Shown here: positions 45,017 to 59,272 of the stretch, piece after piece
How positions within the stretch are numbered: the first letter of the stretch is position 1
Layout: the number at the start of each line of letters is the position of its first letter
Assembly (NCBI GenBank): GCA_013398015.1
Contig: VZRR01012883.1
Span: 186,001-250,000, forward strand
Source of the DNA: Oreocharis arfaki
Taxonomy: Eukaryota; Chordata; Aves; Passeriformes; Paramythiidae
DNA length: 64,000 nt
Reading direction: 5' to 3'
The notes under the pieces: generated by a model
Told to the model about the DNA's origin: nothing
Seen by the model: only the letters and a program-made list of their open reading frames with translations
The model's database searches: none
Program-made: the position numbers and the translations under genes

Positions 45017-48000
45017 TCCTCCCACTTGGTTACTTCTTCCCTTTTAATAAATCAAATAAAACTGTAGGAGCACTGCATTTCATCTTGTCTGAACTGTTAT
45101 ATTTAATCTCCTGAGTGGGTGGGGTTGGTTTGTGTGGAGGGGAACAGCTCAGAGTCTGAAAACATGAGAGATGACTCTTTTAAGCTTTTCTGATTTCACG
45201 GAAAGTTGCCAGATAGCATTTTAATTAGGACCTATCAAAACCAATCAGGAAAAGAAGAAGGTTTGTCAAGTTGTTAGCAGCCGCTAAGCTTTTTAGAGTT
45301 TGTAGGATGGGTTTTTTGCCTTGTGCACAAATTTATTCATCCTAACAATTTTACAGCTGTGCTCCCTTGCTTACAGCACATCTCTCTGCATGAGAAACCT
45401 CTTCTATCATCTTTGCCGCTAGCTCCATTGGTAATTTTCCTGCTGGGATGGGCAGGAGCACTCAGGCATTGCCAAGGTAGAGATTAGATTTTCACTTTGC
45501 ACTTTGGGATTTTTTTTCCTGATGCTAAAAACACTTTCCTTCTGTGTTGATAATGCCATTATTTCTGTTTCATCTGCAAAGTAAGTTTGGAACTCAAGGA
45601 TCCTCAGTATTCACTTAGTGATGTAAAACATAAGCATAATAAATAATCATATTATATAGCCTGCTAGGGAAAAAAGGGGAAAGCAGCACAATCTTAAAAG
45701 GAAAATCAGAACATTTTCTGTAGCAGATTGTAGTGGAAAAGGTTTTTTCCACCCATTTGTAATTCCACAATGTGGTTCACATTATCTCTGGATTTCTTTG
45801 CTCTGTTTGTTGTGTTTTCAGAGATTTCAGTCAATAGGGAGTGAGTCAAATATTGAAAGTTAGGATCATCTTGAAGTGTTTTGCTGGATCAGAGATTTCA
45901 TTATCAAGATACTGGTCACACCATCTCTGACATCCAGGAATATTTCTTGTTCAAAAACACAGTTTAAAATAAAATTGTTCACTTTCGTGTCTAGTACAGC
46001 CACTGAAGGAAAATATATGACAGCTGGAGGCTGTAAAAACAGGGTAGGATCGCTGGACACATCTGGAAATACTTTAATTACTGCACATTCAACTTTGAAC
46101 TATTTGGTTCCTATGTAAACACAAGACTAGTAATTAAAGTACAAGATTTAACTCATGTGGATTGCCATCTTTTAACTACTGGTTTGGAGGAGAAGGGGCG
46201 GGAAAGAGAAGGGGTAATTTTACCTTTGTAGATTTGAAGGCCAAAAGGACCATTAGATGTGACCAGCTGTATAACAGACTGGTGAATTCCACCTCGTTGC
46301 TCCTCTTTTGAGCCCAAACCCTTGAGTTGACCATAGCGTATTTTCCTGAAAGACAGTTAATCTTGATAGAAGAGCATCAAGAAATGATGCTCCACCTTGG
46401 ACAGTGGAGGGAGTACTTGTTAAATGAGTTTTAAGAAAGCATAAAGTTAATAAAAAGCTTTTCAAGTCCTTTTTTGAAACAATCTAAGGATGTATGACAT
46501 TTAAATTTGATTTGCAATAAACCAGTTATGAAGAGCCATAGTTTTATCTGTAATTAATTATATATTTAACTTAAGATGTCTTAATAAAAAAATAATGGAG
46601 GCCTAAAGGATACGCAATCAAAAATCAGTCAACTTGGTAAATTATTCTGAGGAATTGCTTCAAATAAGGTTAATTTTGCTGACTTGCCATGAAACTTCAC
46701 ACAGTTGGCTCAAGATGATAAATTAACTGCACTGTAAAACTGCTTTAAATATCTTTTTATTGCATGGAGACGAGTGGGGTTTTTTAATACAGTATTAGGG
46801 AGGGCCTCATCATATTAGGTCATCCTTTTGGGTCAGCAAGCTTTTGCTGTCTGTGAGAAGGCACAGTGCATGCTTCAGCCCTCTGCAGATGACAGCTGGG
46901 CTCTGTGAAACCAGTGCCAAACTGCAAGGTGATGTTACTGCAAAGCATTGCCTTGCCCATCTTGAAATGCTGCACGCCTTGGCTCTTCTGGATTTGCTTC
47001 TGTGCTCAAAGGACATCTCTCTGCTGAGCTGGTGGAAGCTGCATGAGATGCCCCCATCAGGATACTCATGACCAAGCTTGACTGAAGGCAAACTCAAGGT
47101 GGGCAAAGCCAAACTGGCATGCTGCGCATAAAACCATCAAAACTTATTTATGAGTCAGTTTGTCCTTGGAAAGCCAGGACTCAACAAGCCCAGAAGCTTG
47201 GACTGATGTCCCAACTCTGCTCTGTGTTGCCAGTAGAGGTGGGAAAACCTGTAAAAAACCCCTGAGTTTTGCGGTTTCTTTTCTGCCTGCCTTTTTTTTT
47301 TTCCCCCGCCTCCTTCTGGGGTCTAGTGTAGAAAACCTTTAAATTTTGGGGAAAGGCAGAAAATGCGCTTTATGTGAAATACAGCCTTCAGAATAAAACC
47401 TGGACATTTTTAGAGTAAGTATTACATTATTGCTACTACACTTCTACCTTTTACTAATAAATATTCCCAATGATATCAATATATATCAAATAGTATAATG
47501 TTAATAGAAATTATTTCCTCGGTTTTTAGACTTTACTACTTGTACTTCACAGTGCTTTGTTATACTGAATTATAGTGAATATATATAACAATGCCTTTGT
47601 CCCCGAATGATGAAGATTTTCTTGTCTGTCTGCAAGACAATATGAGAGGATGTAACCTTTCAGTATTTTTGCAAGTCAACAATATTGATGCTTTTTATTT
47701 TCAAGTCTGTAATTTCCCTACCTATTTTATCAGTATTTATAAAGATAAAACATATGCAGGCACTTTAGTTTGCAGCACATTTGTATGCGTGGAGTGTATT
47801 TGTCACCATTGGGAAGTAAAGAATTTGATAGCACTACCAAAATGTTTATGTAGCATGTAATGATAAAGAGTATATTGTTTATTAGATATTAAAAAAGATT
47901 GGTTTCAATAAGGTAAGTAACACTACAGATCTATTTATCTGAAATTTCAATGGAATGTTTAAGAAATAAATTAATGGATATCTGGAATTGAAAATCTTTT

Positions 48001-51000
48001 TCAAATTTCCTGCTGCAAGGGCTGAAAAACTGAGCAGTGATTTGCCACAAGGTGATGGAAATCATTGGGAGGTAAGTATAGGTTTTAGCTAAGAGAAAAA
48101 GGGGCATTAGAGAAAGGACTAAAATACAAACTGCACTGGGCTGCAAAAGAAGCAAACAGGAGATGCAGAAGACACAAACAACAGGAGACATCCGGTGATG
48201 CCCATGGGTAGATCTCTCTTTGCAGCTGCCAAGACTTTACCTTTCAGGGCCTAATCTCACACAGCAGGTTTTCTCTAAGGAAAAACATGGGACTGCTGTA
48301 GAATGCCAGCCTCTTCCTCCAGATTCCAGGGGTGGCAGATTCACCTGAACATCAGTGTTAGCAGGAAAGGGTTTTCACACTGCAGTGTGTCATTGCATAT
48401 CTCATGGCTGGAGAGCAGAGAAGTTTTTGCAGCTGCCCTGGTGCTGTGGCTTGTGTGTCTCGAAGTCTCTCTGGCTTATGTGGTACAAAATTTTTGTAAA
48501 AGTGTAGGATTGGAAAGTGACGCACTCAGAAAAAAAAAAACAAAACAACCAGTCGTAATTGTTCCCCTACAGAGAGGCACTGAGCTGACTGTCACCTCTC
48601 ACATCTGAGATGGTAATAAAAGTTTCTGAAGAAAGCAGCACCTCAATGCACAAGAGCTGTCAAAAATTCCCCAAATTGCATCTTAGGAACTGTTAGGGAA
48701 ACAATACAGATCAAACAAGAAGATACCATCATGCTGTTGTAGAAAACCCTCAGAAAGATCTTGTGCAGTTCTGCTTCCCTTGTCTCAAATCTGATTTGCT
48801 AGAAGTGGGAATGGTGGAAAGGAAAAGAGCAAGGATAATGAAAGATACGGCTTGGTTTCTGCATGAACAACTGAGGAGACAGGAGTCTATAGAATCATGA
48901 GTGACAAGAAGAAGCTAAACAGGGAATAGCTAATTGTGGTTTCCAATGCAAGAATCATTACAACAATCATTGGAATGATGGGAGTATTTTACTGCTTAAA
49001 ATGAAATTAAAAGGAGCCATGTTCCCAAGATGCACAAGGCTTTATTTCTTTCCACAGCAAGGAGGCAAAGTGCTGAAGTGCTTGCCATAGAATATTGCTG
49101 GTGCGAAATGTTTGGAGTTAAAAGGGTGTGGTTCAGGTAGACTTTTGGTCTGCCCTGACAAGGCGTTTCTTTTGTGATCTTGGAATTTGGTGAAAAATTC
49201 TTCTATGTTGGACTTATGGAACTTGAATGTATCTGTGCAAGAGTGTCTGGTACTGGGGCTTTTGATGAGAAATTTTATGTATTGATTCAAAACTTGTGGC
49301 AAGAACCTGGCTCTGGTTACTGTATATCCATGGCACTAAAGGGACTGGCTGATGTCACTCCGGTAATAGAGCTTGCAATTCCAGTGTCAGTTGTAGGATT
49401 TGAAGTAGAGAATAAACCAAGAAAACCACTACTGATAGCAGATATACTCCTGAGAGTATTTTGTGAGGCTGTACTTGAAAATGATACAGGGAACAGGATA
49501 ATACATGCATGTTTGACCAAAAAGAATTAACCCGTTTCAAAACCAACATGGAATAAATTTACAGAAGCTGCAGCTGAGTGTGACACATCACCAGAAGCCG
49601 CCATGGTTGTGATTGTGCACTGGCCGGGGAATCACACACGTAACCAATATTTCCAGTTCCAGCTGAAGTGTTGTGGCAATTCATGGCAAGTTTTCTGAAG
49701 GCAGCCACATTGGCTTCCGAGGTGCTGTATTATTTGGAATGCTTCAGAAAAATGCAGGAAGGGTAGGTGGGTGTAGCCCAAAGAGCCTAAAGAAGTGTAT
49801 AAAAAGAACTATTTAGGTCAAAACAAGCAAAGTGGACACAGAGAAAATCTTGAAATTTGTGAAACATGCTGAAAACTGCAACAAAACAAAAACTTGTGCT
49901 AATAAATCAGGTTGTGAAGCCATGGACCACATGTACATGACACAAGAGTGATTATTTCTCAGCTTTAGTATACTCATCCTAACACTGATTGCTTTAGTGG
50001 AAAAACTAGCACCAAATCCATCATCAGTCATGTTAGTCTGATATTTGCCAGATGTAGGATCCCTGCAATAATTAAAAGCAAAAATAACCTGCTGGTTCAA
50101 TAGACAAGTCTTCAAACAATTTGTAGCTGCTCATGGGTTTGCATTTCTCCCTAACTAAAGCCATACAAAAAATGTGGTGGAGGATATCAGCAAAAGTAGA
50201 CATCTGCACAGAGGACCCCAAAATCTGGTGAGTAGGACCCAGGGGTTTAAGACCCTGCAGCTGGTGTAGACATTGTTACTGCAGAGGATCAGAGAGATAC
50301 AAACTCCGGAGGAAGATTTGTGGAAGAATCTGAGTGCACTTGCAAGCTATTCTGAGTAAGAGGAATAGGGTTATGAAACCTGTCAAAATAGCCCTAAAAG
50401 TAAAGGAAAAAATGAGAGCATTGCAGAGCTGTAAAAGAATGAGCAGAGGGACAGAGATGGATGGGCCTCTTAGAAGAGTAGCCAGCACACACAGTGCTTC
50501 TGGGAGCTCCTGAGAGACCGACTGAGTGCTGTTAAAACAGTTAAAGTGGAGCTGAATGTGTGGTTTTTTTCTAAGTGCTGTAATACAAATTGCAATGTGA
50601 GCTAATTTACGGCTGAAAACCAGGGCGTTGTGTTATGAGGGTATTGATTTCCAGAAGAAGAGACAAGGTGATACTGACCAGAGATGCCCAAAAAGGAACC
50701 TTCTGGAGTCAGTTAAATGTCGTTACTATAACTTGACTTTTCTACTGCGTGTTCAGCTCAGGATGCTGTCCTGATGGGAGCCTGAGCCAGTGTCTTGATT
50801 CTTCCTCCATGGAAACCATGGCCAAAACCTTTCCTTTTGAGCATCCTGAGCTGGTGACAGAGCAGGACATGGCCTCTGGCTTCCTGTTTTCTGTTTGCAA
50901 GTCGTGTAACCCAACTTTGAGTGCCTCAAGTAGAAGTGTTGCCAGTTGTTTTCCCTTTATGATCAGAGGACAGAAATAGGCTGCTCCCATGGTCTCCCCT

Positions 51001-54000
51001 TGCATCTCTCTGCCATGGCTTGATGCTGAGCTACATGGGGACTAGAAAACTTCTCAGGAATTTGTGTTGAAGTGAGACATAACATGGCAGAATGATATGG
51101 ACAAGATGAGGCCCACAAGACACAAATCATGAATTCTTGAAATAGGGTAATAACTTGTTAAGTGGGGTGGGCTCAGCCTGTCTGAGATCCACCATCTGTG
51201 GATCTTCACTTATCTACAGCTGTAGGTCGCAAGATGCTCAGGTGTTACTCACCTCCTTGCTGTTCACCCCTGGACAATGTATTCTTCAAATGAAATACAC
51301 ACACATCATTCAAGGAAAAAGCCTGAGTATCCTCATCTCTGCACCTTCCTACCCCAAATTACTGTTGGACAGTTCAGCACACTCTGTGCATTGTTAGAGC
51401 TGCATGAGTTACCTGGCTTCAGCACCATCAATATTCAGTCCATTGATGCGCAAATCTAACTCTGGGAAATAAATATCCATGAAAGGTTTTGCTGAAACTC
51501 CCAACCAAAAGAAGGGGAGATGATGCTCCTAGCTGAACTATACAGATGATTGGAAGTAAGAGCTTCTGAAATAGCTTCTTGATTGAGAATATGTGTCTCA
51601 TCAATCTTTTAAACAGAACAGTGTGAGCTGAGCAAAATAAGATAATGGAGCCCCCAACAGGATCCTTGGTCCTGCCCTTAGGACAAGGGTAGCAGTGCTT
51701 GGGTCTGATTAAAACGTCATTTAGGTGGAGGTGGTATTCTCTGGATGTGCTTAAATTACCACAGGCTATGTTCACTGAAGGATATAACTGCCCTGCAGGT
51801 ACTGGATCAAAAATGGAGATGCTCCTCCAGTCCTGCTTGGCAGCTTCTCTTTCTGCAGGTAGTTGTGTTCTTCACAGACTTATTTTTTGCCACTTAACCT
51901 TCCCTAACATCCCAAATCTGTCCCTGACCTAAAGCTCTCCAGTATTATGGGTAATGAGCATGAGCTGAGGCTGAGTGATGATGTGGACCTTGTATATCTG
52001 GCTTGTGCTAGTTTTGCTCCACACTGAGCAGGGCTGAAGGAGTAGAGGATCCCTACTTGTGGTTCTTGGGGCACCTCTCCAGAAGGACGTGATTCCTGTT
52101 GCAGCAAGTTTTGCATTTGGATTCATGGCTGTCACCATCCATTGTCCCAGGGTTAGTGGTCTCAGCATGTCTCGTGGAGCTTAATTGATGAGGGGCATCA
52201 TATCCTATGGCCTGAGCAAAAATGTTAATTATTCTGTAGTCCTGCACTGAGGGAGTTCCTAATGAGAGAAGGAGCTCAGAGCTCTGGGCTCTGCTTCAGC
52301 AAACATTTCTCTTTTGCACAGGGCTGTCTTTACAGCCGAGACCCCAACCAGGTCATCCCTCTTGAGATGATTTCGTATTCTTCGTAACTCCTGGCTTCCT
52401 GTGTTTCAGCTGTTGCAGTCATTTTTTTGGTGAGGTAAAATCAGGAGAAGTGAGATTATCTACAGCTACAAAACATCCAAAACACAGGTGTCTGGAATAG
52501 CCATGGGGGCACCCAGATTTGGACTGAGGCAGAGCAGAAGCTGGGTTGCCCACAGCTTGGATGGATACTACCACAGCTGTGTCACAGCTGTGAGAGGGAC
52601 ACAGCAGCATCCCAGACTGTAAATGCAAGCAGGGCTTGGCAGTGGTCCTGAGAATGCTTAACTCCCTGGTGTAGGTAATCCATTAAAGGTGTTTGGTGGT
52701 TTTTACTCCCTTCTCATCCTGTTATAAGGCCAGGAGCATTTTTGAACCACTTGCTCATCTCATGAATTTATAAGACTTTCCTTTGGCTGTAACCTCCAGT
52801 GGAGGCACTGCCAATGGCTCACAGGAGTCTTGGCAAACCAGAAGATTTGCTTTTCATTACCGTTTGTACCAGTGATTCATGTTATCTTTGGCTGGCTGGT
52901 TCATTGATGTTCCTCCATTTCCTCAGGTCCTTGAACTCTGTAGCCCAAATGTGCTATATTCATGAAATTATTAACTGCTGAGGTTGCTTCTCCTTCACAT
53001 GAATTCAGACATAAACACTTCACAAATTAGTACAGAGCAAACAAAGAAGAATAGCTGAAGCTTTTCCTCTCTTATTTTTTTGAAATGTGGTTTAGCAAAA
53101 TCAATTCTAATCTCTTTTAAAAAATTATCCCAGTAGCAAAGTCCTTCTAAACTTTAATGACTATTTCCCAAGTATGACTGGGAAACTCCTGCTATTTTCA
53201 TCCAAATAGGGAGTATTACAGAAGGTTTTTGTGAAAATAGATGAAATATTCTGATCATAAACAGCAAGTGATAAAATAAGGATCTTCTAAACCAGACTGA
53301 AAACTGACTGCTCTGCAGTGCAGCCAAGAGACTAATGTTTGATGAAGGTTGCCTGCAGTGCAAGTCTGCCGGGCTATCATTTCTTAAATCATAGTGGTTT
53401 GCTCGATTTTCTTTTGAGGGAAGAGAAGGGAATGCGTAAAGTTAATGTCAGCAGACCCCTAGTCTCTACCAGCAGAAGGGGTTGTAAAGTGCATCTTTGC
53501 CGTTCTCCATCTTCCCTCCGGAGATGGCGGATATTCTTCTCCCTTTATTGGTTTGCTGGAAAACCAGTTTATTTTGCAATTCATCACCAGTTTTGGTGTT
53601 TTTTGCTCTTCTCTTTATTTTTATCGCCCTGTGATGTCACATTGCAAAAAAATATCATTGTCTCTTCTAGGCACTGTGGGGAAAATCTCAGCAGCCCATG
53701 GGTGTTTGTACGTATAAACTTCTTTGCCATTCTTCAGGGCTCTGCTCATTACCACCATGAGGCATTTGACCCAACACGATTTATTCCTTAAAATGGCCTC
53801 TTACAGTAATGCAGTCCCCAACATGGCTCTGAATTTGCCATTAGCATCCATTACAGATTGGGTCACACTTCCAGTTCATTGTTCCTTTGTGAGCCTTGAA
53901 GGAACCCAGGAGCAGCAGGACAGCGTGATGTTCCCTGGTAGATAAATTTAAGTGTGATGGAAGACCTGCATTCAAGTTATACTGCAGCACAGAGGGGTGA

Positions 54001-54822
54001 GCTTAGATGGAAAGGGTGGAGAAATGCTGGGTCAAGTCCTGCAGGTGATGAGGATTTACACCTCCGGAGGATTTGCATCCACTATGGGCACAGCTCAACC
54101 CAGGTGCAGTAGTGTGTGGTTCTGCATCAGAGTTAAGACATCATCTGTGCTCCTTGGGTGTGTCTCTCATTTCAGTGGGGTTTAGATCATCATGGATTTA
54201 GAACTTCATCTTTTCCACTTCTAATAGAACTCACCTGCACACTCTTAATGTGCTCCTTGGTGAAACTATCTTTCTTCTCCTTCTGTTTTCATTCATGCCC
54301 TTTCCAGCATTCTGTCCTACTCCTTTTCCACTGGCTGGAAATGTCAGTGTGCGGGGAAAGGGAAGCTTGGGACACTTCAGCTGAATTTGGCGGAAACTTG
54401 CCAGAGTCAGAAAGAACATTCATAGATATTTCTCACTCAAGCCAGAATCAGTGGAACAATTTAAAAAACCCTCAGATTTCTTACATTTTACTATTTTTTA
54501 ACCAGTTTGAAAGCCACTTACGCTTTGGGAATTCTCGTCAGAAATTTAAAATGCTATGAAAAAACCGCAAAAAAACCGCAAAAAAAAAAAAGCCTGCAAT
54601 TTTTGCGGGATGTTCTCCTTCTTCTGTACCTCCTGTTGCTTTGAGATCTCTGTTCCCATCCCTACCTTGAAGAAAAATCTCAGCACCAGTTTAATGCCAT
54701 TGAAAAGGCCTCAACACTGGAGGAAAGTCATACTCAGGAAGGGGTCATAAAGGCAAGGAGAGGGACTGCAACTTGATCTTGTTACAGTTCATCTCTTCTT
54801 TTGTAAAAGCCTCATTTCAAAA
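45017..54822. other. Intergenic stretch, no gene supported
   Basis: AT-rich between about 45.5 and 48.0 kb. I recognise no transposable element here. Open frames at 49174-49530 (118 codons, GTG start) and 53339-53791 (150 codons) resemble nothing I know and have no gene structure around them. A-rich runs lie at 48528-48545 and 54554-54592, the latter with a duplicated AAAAAACCGC unit. Confidence 0.6.
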
Positions 54823-54927
54823 GATCGTAGAATGCTTTGGGTTGGAGGGGACCTTAAAGACCATCTCATTCCAACCCCGCTACCACGGGCAGGGGCACCT
54901 TCCAAGAGACCAGACCTTGCCCAAGCC
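54823..54927 (-). mobile_element. CR1 LINE 3' fragment
   Basis: A short, relatively well-preserved tail: GTAGAATGCTTTGGGTTGG, GGGACCTTAAAGACCATCTC, GGGCAGGGGCACCTTCC. Confidence 0.92.
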
Positions 54928-55159
54928 AGTTCGACAAGAAAACCCTGCATAATGGGGTTTGAAATGCCACTCTAATAACAGCAGCAACATAATTGCTTTG
55001 TTTATCATAAAGTTCCTTTTAGTTAGCTTTATTAAGGCTCTTGGGCTTAGGTGCTGATAAATTAACATAAATTGCCATCTTATTAATGGCTCCCACTCTA
55101 ATCTTACTTGTGATGAGAAAAATTGGGGTGAAAAGTCTCAGCAGAAGTTGCATTTTCTG

Positions 55160-55275
55160 GCAGGTTGTTTTATTTCTATTATTATTATTGTGTAGATTAG
55201 TTTTTGTTATTGTGTGGTCTGTTTTTATTATTGTGTGATTTGGTTTTGGGTTTGTTTTTTTTTTTTTATTTTGCT
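55160..55275 (+). repeat. T-rich low-complexity tract with (TTA)n and TATTGTGT units
   Basis: It contains an ATTATTATTATTG run, three imperfect TTATTGTGTGRT-type repeats and a T13 run. Confidence 0.8.
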
Positions 55276-56360
55276 CTGTCTAATTGTAATTAACTAACAG
55301 TTGAGAAAGTCAGCCTTGCTGTATCACCCACAATTGCTGGGGTCCAAGCTGCAGCTGTAATTTAGAGGGCTGGAATAATCACATAATTACTCTGCAGTGA
55401 TTACAGGAGGCTTGCATGGTCAGTGGATAAGAGAGATTAAATGGCAGTGGGAAAAAAGAGGCAGACATATGTTGCTAGTTAAGTTAACTGGTTCGTATTA
55501 ATCCTGGCCTGCCCAGGGAAAGTGCCACACTCCTGCCAGAGGATGGGATGCGCAAAAGCTTTGCCTGGACTGTGGGGAGCATAGAGGCCTGGTGCCCCTG
55601 TTCCATTGAGTGGAAAGATTAATTTTCATAGAGGAAAATAGGAAGTAGGAAGATTAACTCCTGGAGGTAATCTGCTTTTCCTTACTCTGGCATGGCTTAC
55701 ACGGCAGTCTTACATGCATTTCCCTTGAGATGGCAACCTAAACCTCATGGGCTGCAGCAGGAATTGAGTCACACTTGTCTGGAGCAAGGTCTGGTACAGC
55801 ATTTGGCCCAACAATGCCTGGAGATGTGCCTGGGAGACAAGTAGTCTGATAACCAAATCGTGTTGCTCTTCTTTGTTATAATAAGATATTTTAAATCAGG
55901 TCTGAATGCTTGACAAGGCGCTTTGGAGGGGCTTGAGTCAAGTGGTGTTTTTCCCAGGTTATTTACCATGCAAAAGGAAGAAACATGATTTTATGTCTGC
56001 TACTGATTCTCCATTAAAAACAAGCCTTAAAATCAGTTGTTTTTGTTAGTGAAAAAGGGGGACTGGTGAGATTGTAATGGGATGCTGTAGCCCTCCTTTT
56101 CGTATAAGAAACTGTTAGGAATCCTTGTTCCTGCCTCAACTGGGCAAATGGGGCCAGCAAAGCAAGGAGCAATGTGGGATAATTGTTCCCCTTTACTAGC
56201 CCTGGGGCTCACCCACAGGTCTGGCCCTGTACAGAAACATATATCTGAATTTAACAGGTGTGTGGCAAGACTAGGTTTAAGGTGGCCATGGGCTTCAGAA
56301 GGCATCTATGGGCACAGCCTTGGAGCTGTGTTCCCCAGGCATCCCTGGGTGCTGCAGGGT

Positions 56361-56495
56361 GACACAGAATAAAATAGAATATTTCATTTGAAAGGGACCT
56401 ACAGGAATCCTCTAAGTCCATCTGTCTTAAGGCTGACCAAGTCAAAGCATGTTATTTAGGGCATAGTTCAAAGGCCTCTTAAACATTGAGGGGAA
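56361..56495 (-). mobile_element. CR1 LINE 3' fragment (different subfamily)
   Basis: The order is GACACAGAATAAAATAGAAT, GAAAGGGACCTACAGGA, AAGGCTGACCAAGTCAAAGC and GCCTCTTAAACATTGAGGG. This matches the CR1 subfamilies with the 'gctgaccaa...aaagcatgtt' tail, distinct from the 'gccatgggcagggaca' copies elsewhere in the window. Confidence 0.82.
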
Positions 56496-59196
56496 CATCC
56501 TCATGCTTTGGGGAACATTTGTGGGAAAACTTAAGACATGAAGCATTCCATCCCTGCTCCCAGCCCTGTCCTAGCTTCTCTGCTCGTGGTATGATTTTCA
56601 GGAGGGTAGATCCACTCATGGAAGTGTCCAGAAGAGCTGCCATCAGGGATGACCTGGAAAAACTGATGACATCTGTGCATGAGGACAGGGCTTGGCTGAG
56701 AGCAGGACATTCCAGACTCTGAGCAGAGGTGACTGCTGGAGATGTTGGCAAAGACCACATTTCCCGAGGGGCTGGCTTGCTTTATTACCCTCAAAGTTTA
56801 GGGGAAAAAAACCCTTCCAATGAGATACAAAACCTGCTTTAAAACAGTGCTGGATGGGGTCCCTTGGTGGGGAAGGGAGGCTGTCTGAAATCTGCTTCCC
56901 AAACACTGCTGCGTTATCAGTTGCACAGGTGCAGTGTACACGATGGTAATGAAGACAGGATAGGAGGGGATTAGTAGGACATTGCAAACAAGTTTGTGCT
57001 AAGTGGCTTAGGGTTCATCCTGTCCGGCTTCTAAATACTGACTTCTGCTGCTTTCACCTTCCAAAACACATAATTTGTTGATTTTGATTAGTGAATTTAT
57101 TTATACAGATAAGCTTCAGCCATCTGTTAACAGCAAGATGTGCCCCACCACCTTGTCTTTGACATTCAGAACTGAACTCGCGGCATTTTGGTGCAGGGTG
57201 TCCATGCTGACATTTGTTGGAACCGTCAAACACAGCCCCATCCATGCTATGAGAGTGTGTAGCACATTTACCCCCTCTGAAAATCAGTCCTGAGTCCTAT
57301 AACTCATTTTTGTGAGCCTTGACAAGCAACATGGCATTACAGAGCAGAAACGGATGGAGAGTACTGAGGAGCCCCTTAGTTCCCACCGCCCTGTCTCTCT
57401 TTCTGCAGCCATTTAGGTCTGGAGTAACTGAAAATAGAGAAATAACTACATATAGCTATTCTGGAAGAACAGAAGAAGTAACTAACAACGGAAGTCAATT
57501 AATGCTCCGCTGACACAGTTCGCATGGGGGAAACAGCCCTTCTTCAGGATGGGTCAGGTTCTTGGCTTTGGCTTCCATTGAGTTTCTTACCACTGTTTTC
57601 AATAAGAAGGGGCAGTTGCATCCCATCCAATATTTAATGGGAAGCTTGAAAATATTCCTAAACTGTCTCACCCTTCTTCATAGCTTGGGCCCTGCTTGAT
57701 TTGATTATCCAAATCTACCAAAACTCTCAGCCACAGCATAGCTTCAGAAGCAATTTAAGAGATCATTACCTCTAATTTGTTTTTAATTCCTCTGTCTGAA
57801 ACCCAGAAAGCTGCTAGCAGTTTCAGAGTGATTATGGGGGTTTGCTCCTGATAAGTAAAACTCCTTGGAAGGAGGCAGAAACTTCTTTGCAGGATGTGGG
57901 GGGCATTTCATGCTATCACTTCCAGGTTGACTCCTTGCAGCATCCCATTCAGGTTCTGCCTGAGTGAGAGAGTCTGGCAGCAGCCAACAGCCTGTGAGTG
58001 AGCAACTCAGGCTTTTTCCCACTTTATTAGGACACTTGGGGCCTGTGAGTTCGTCTATCCTTCGCATTAAGGGATCTGGTTGCTTTTATCTCCTGACACA
58101 GGTTTTTGCCACCTTTGTGTCCAATGTGTGGTAAGGCAACGTGCCTGTGACATGGAAGGGAGTCTACTTGACTGAGCCTTCCTCTTCTGGTCTTGAACTT
58201 GGGTTGCTTCCCTTTAATATTTGTTCATGTGCAGAGCAGGGGACTTTCTTCCTGCACTAAACCAATAACTTTATGCTCCTAAAACATATCAGCATCCAGC
58301 CTGCCCTCTGCCAAGGGTAACACCACTACCCCCAGGCCCCAAACTTGTCCTTTGCATAAGACCATGGCAAGAGCACCCAGACTGGTCTCATCCCTATAAA
58401 CAATGGCTGCAATCAATCCCTACTCCCACACAGAGCTATTCTGATCCATGTAGATGGAGTCCGAGTACCCAGAAGATGCCATGAGCTGCGTAGTCACAGC
58501 AGGTGGTGGGGCAGGTCTCTCATCCCTCCCCTCTTACAGACTGCTGCTCACCCAGCAAAATCTGTCAGACTCTGTATTCACCTCTGTGGTGCCGCTGGGT
58601 GGCTGCAGTAGAGGGGACAGAGCAGATGTCACTGACTGTGGGCTGGTGGAGCCGGAACGGGAGGAAACATTGTTGCAATAAAACAGCAGAAGCTGCGATA
58701 AATGGGGGAAAGTGCGGCTTCCCCCACGAAGCGCTGCGTTCCCCTGTTCCCTCTATCACCATTTCTGGTGCTAACAGGCACATCACCCTCTCCACTCCAC
58801 ACCTGCACCTTTAAACTCCAAACCAACTTCTTAGAAAACCTCTCCGCTCTCCATAAAAGCTGCGGACAGTGGCATCAGTTCATGTTCCCTGTGAGGTGAT
58901 TCTTTCCGGGTTAAAATACCGAACCCAGCACCGTCTCTGGTGGGTGCCCTGGAGTCGGGGCTGCCCGCTCCAGGAGGTGGCAGCCTCGCACAGCGCAGGG
59001 CTCTCAGGTGCTCGCCTGATCCCACCCGGCTATTCGGAAAAGGCATAAAATATTTATCTGCAGATATATTTGGTTGATTCCCCACCACCACCTCTTTGTA
59101 TCTGAACGATCTCTTTCTACGCTTGCCGGCATAGCAATTTTTCAGAAAAATGAGACTTTGCAATCTTGTCTACATTCAGACTTAAGCAGGGTTATG

Positions 59197-59272
59197 TTTC
59201 TTTTTTTGTTTTGTCTTTGTTTTTTGTTTGTTTATTTGGGTTTGGTTTTTTTTGTTGTTGTTGTACAGTGGA
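59197..59272 (+). repeat. T-rich low-complexity tract
   Basis: Runs of T are interrupted by G, ending in (TTG)4. It could be the poly-T face of an old poly-A tail or a simple repeat; no retrocopy is attached on either side. Confidence 0.75.

Noticed and set aside
52053..52247. Minus-strand peptide with a Cys/His cluster resembling a retroviral zinc knuckle
   Set aside because: The spacing is C-x2-C-x4-H-x5-C, not the C-x2-C-x4-H-x4-C of nucleocapsid knuckles, and no other retroviral sequence surrounds it.
53339..53791. 150-codon plus-strand frame
   Set aside because: No family resemblance or supporting signals; treated as chance.
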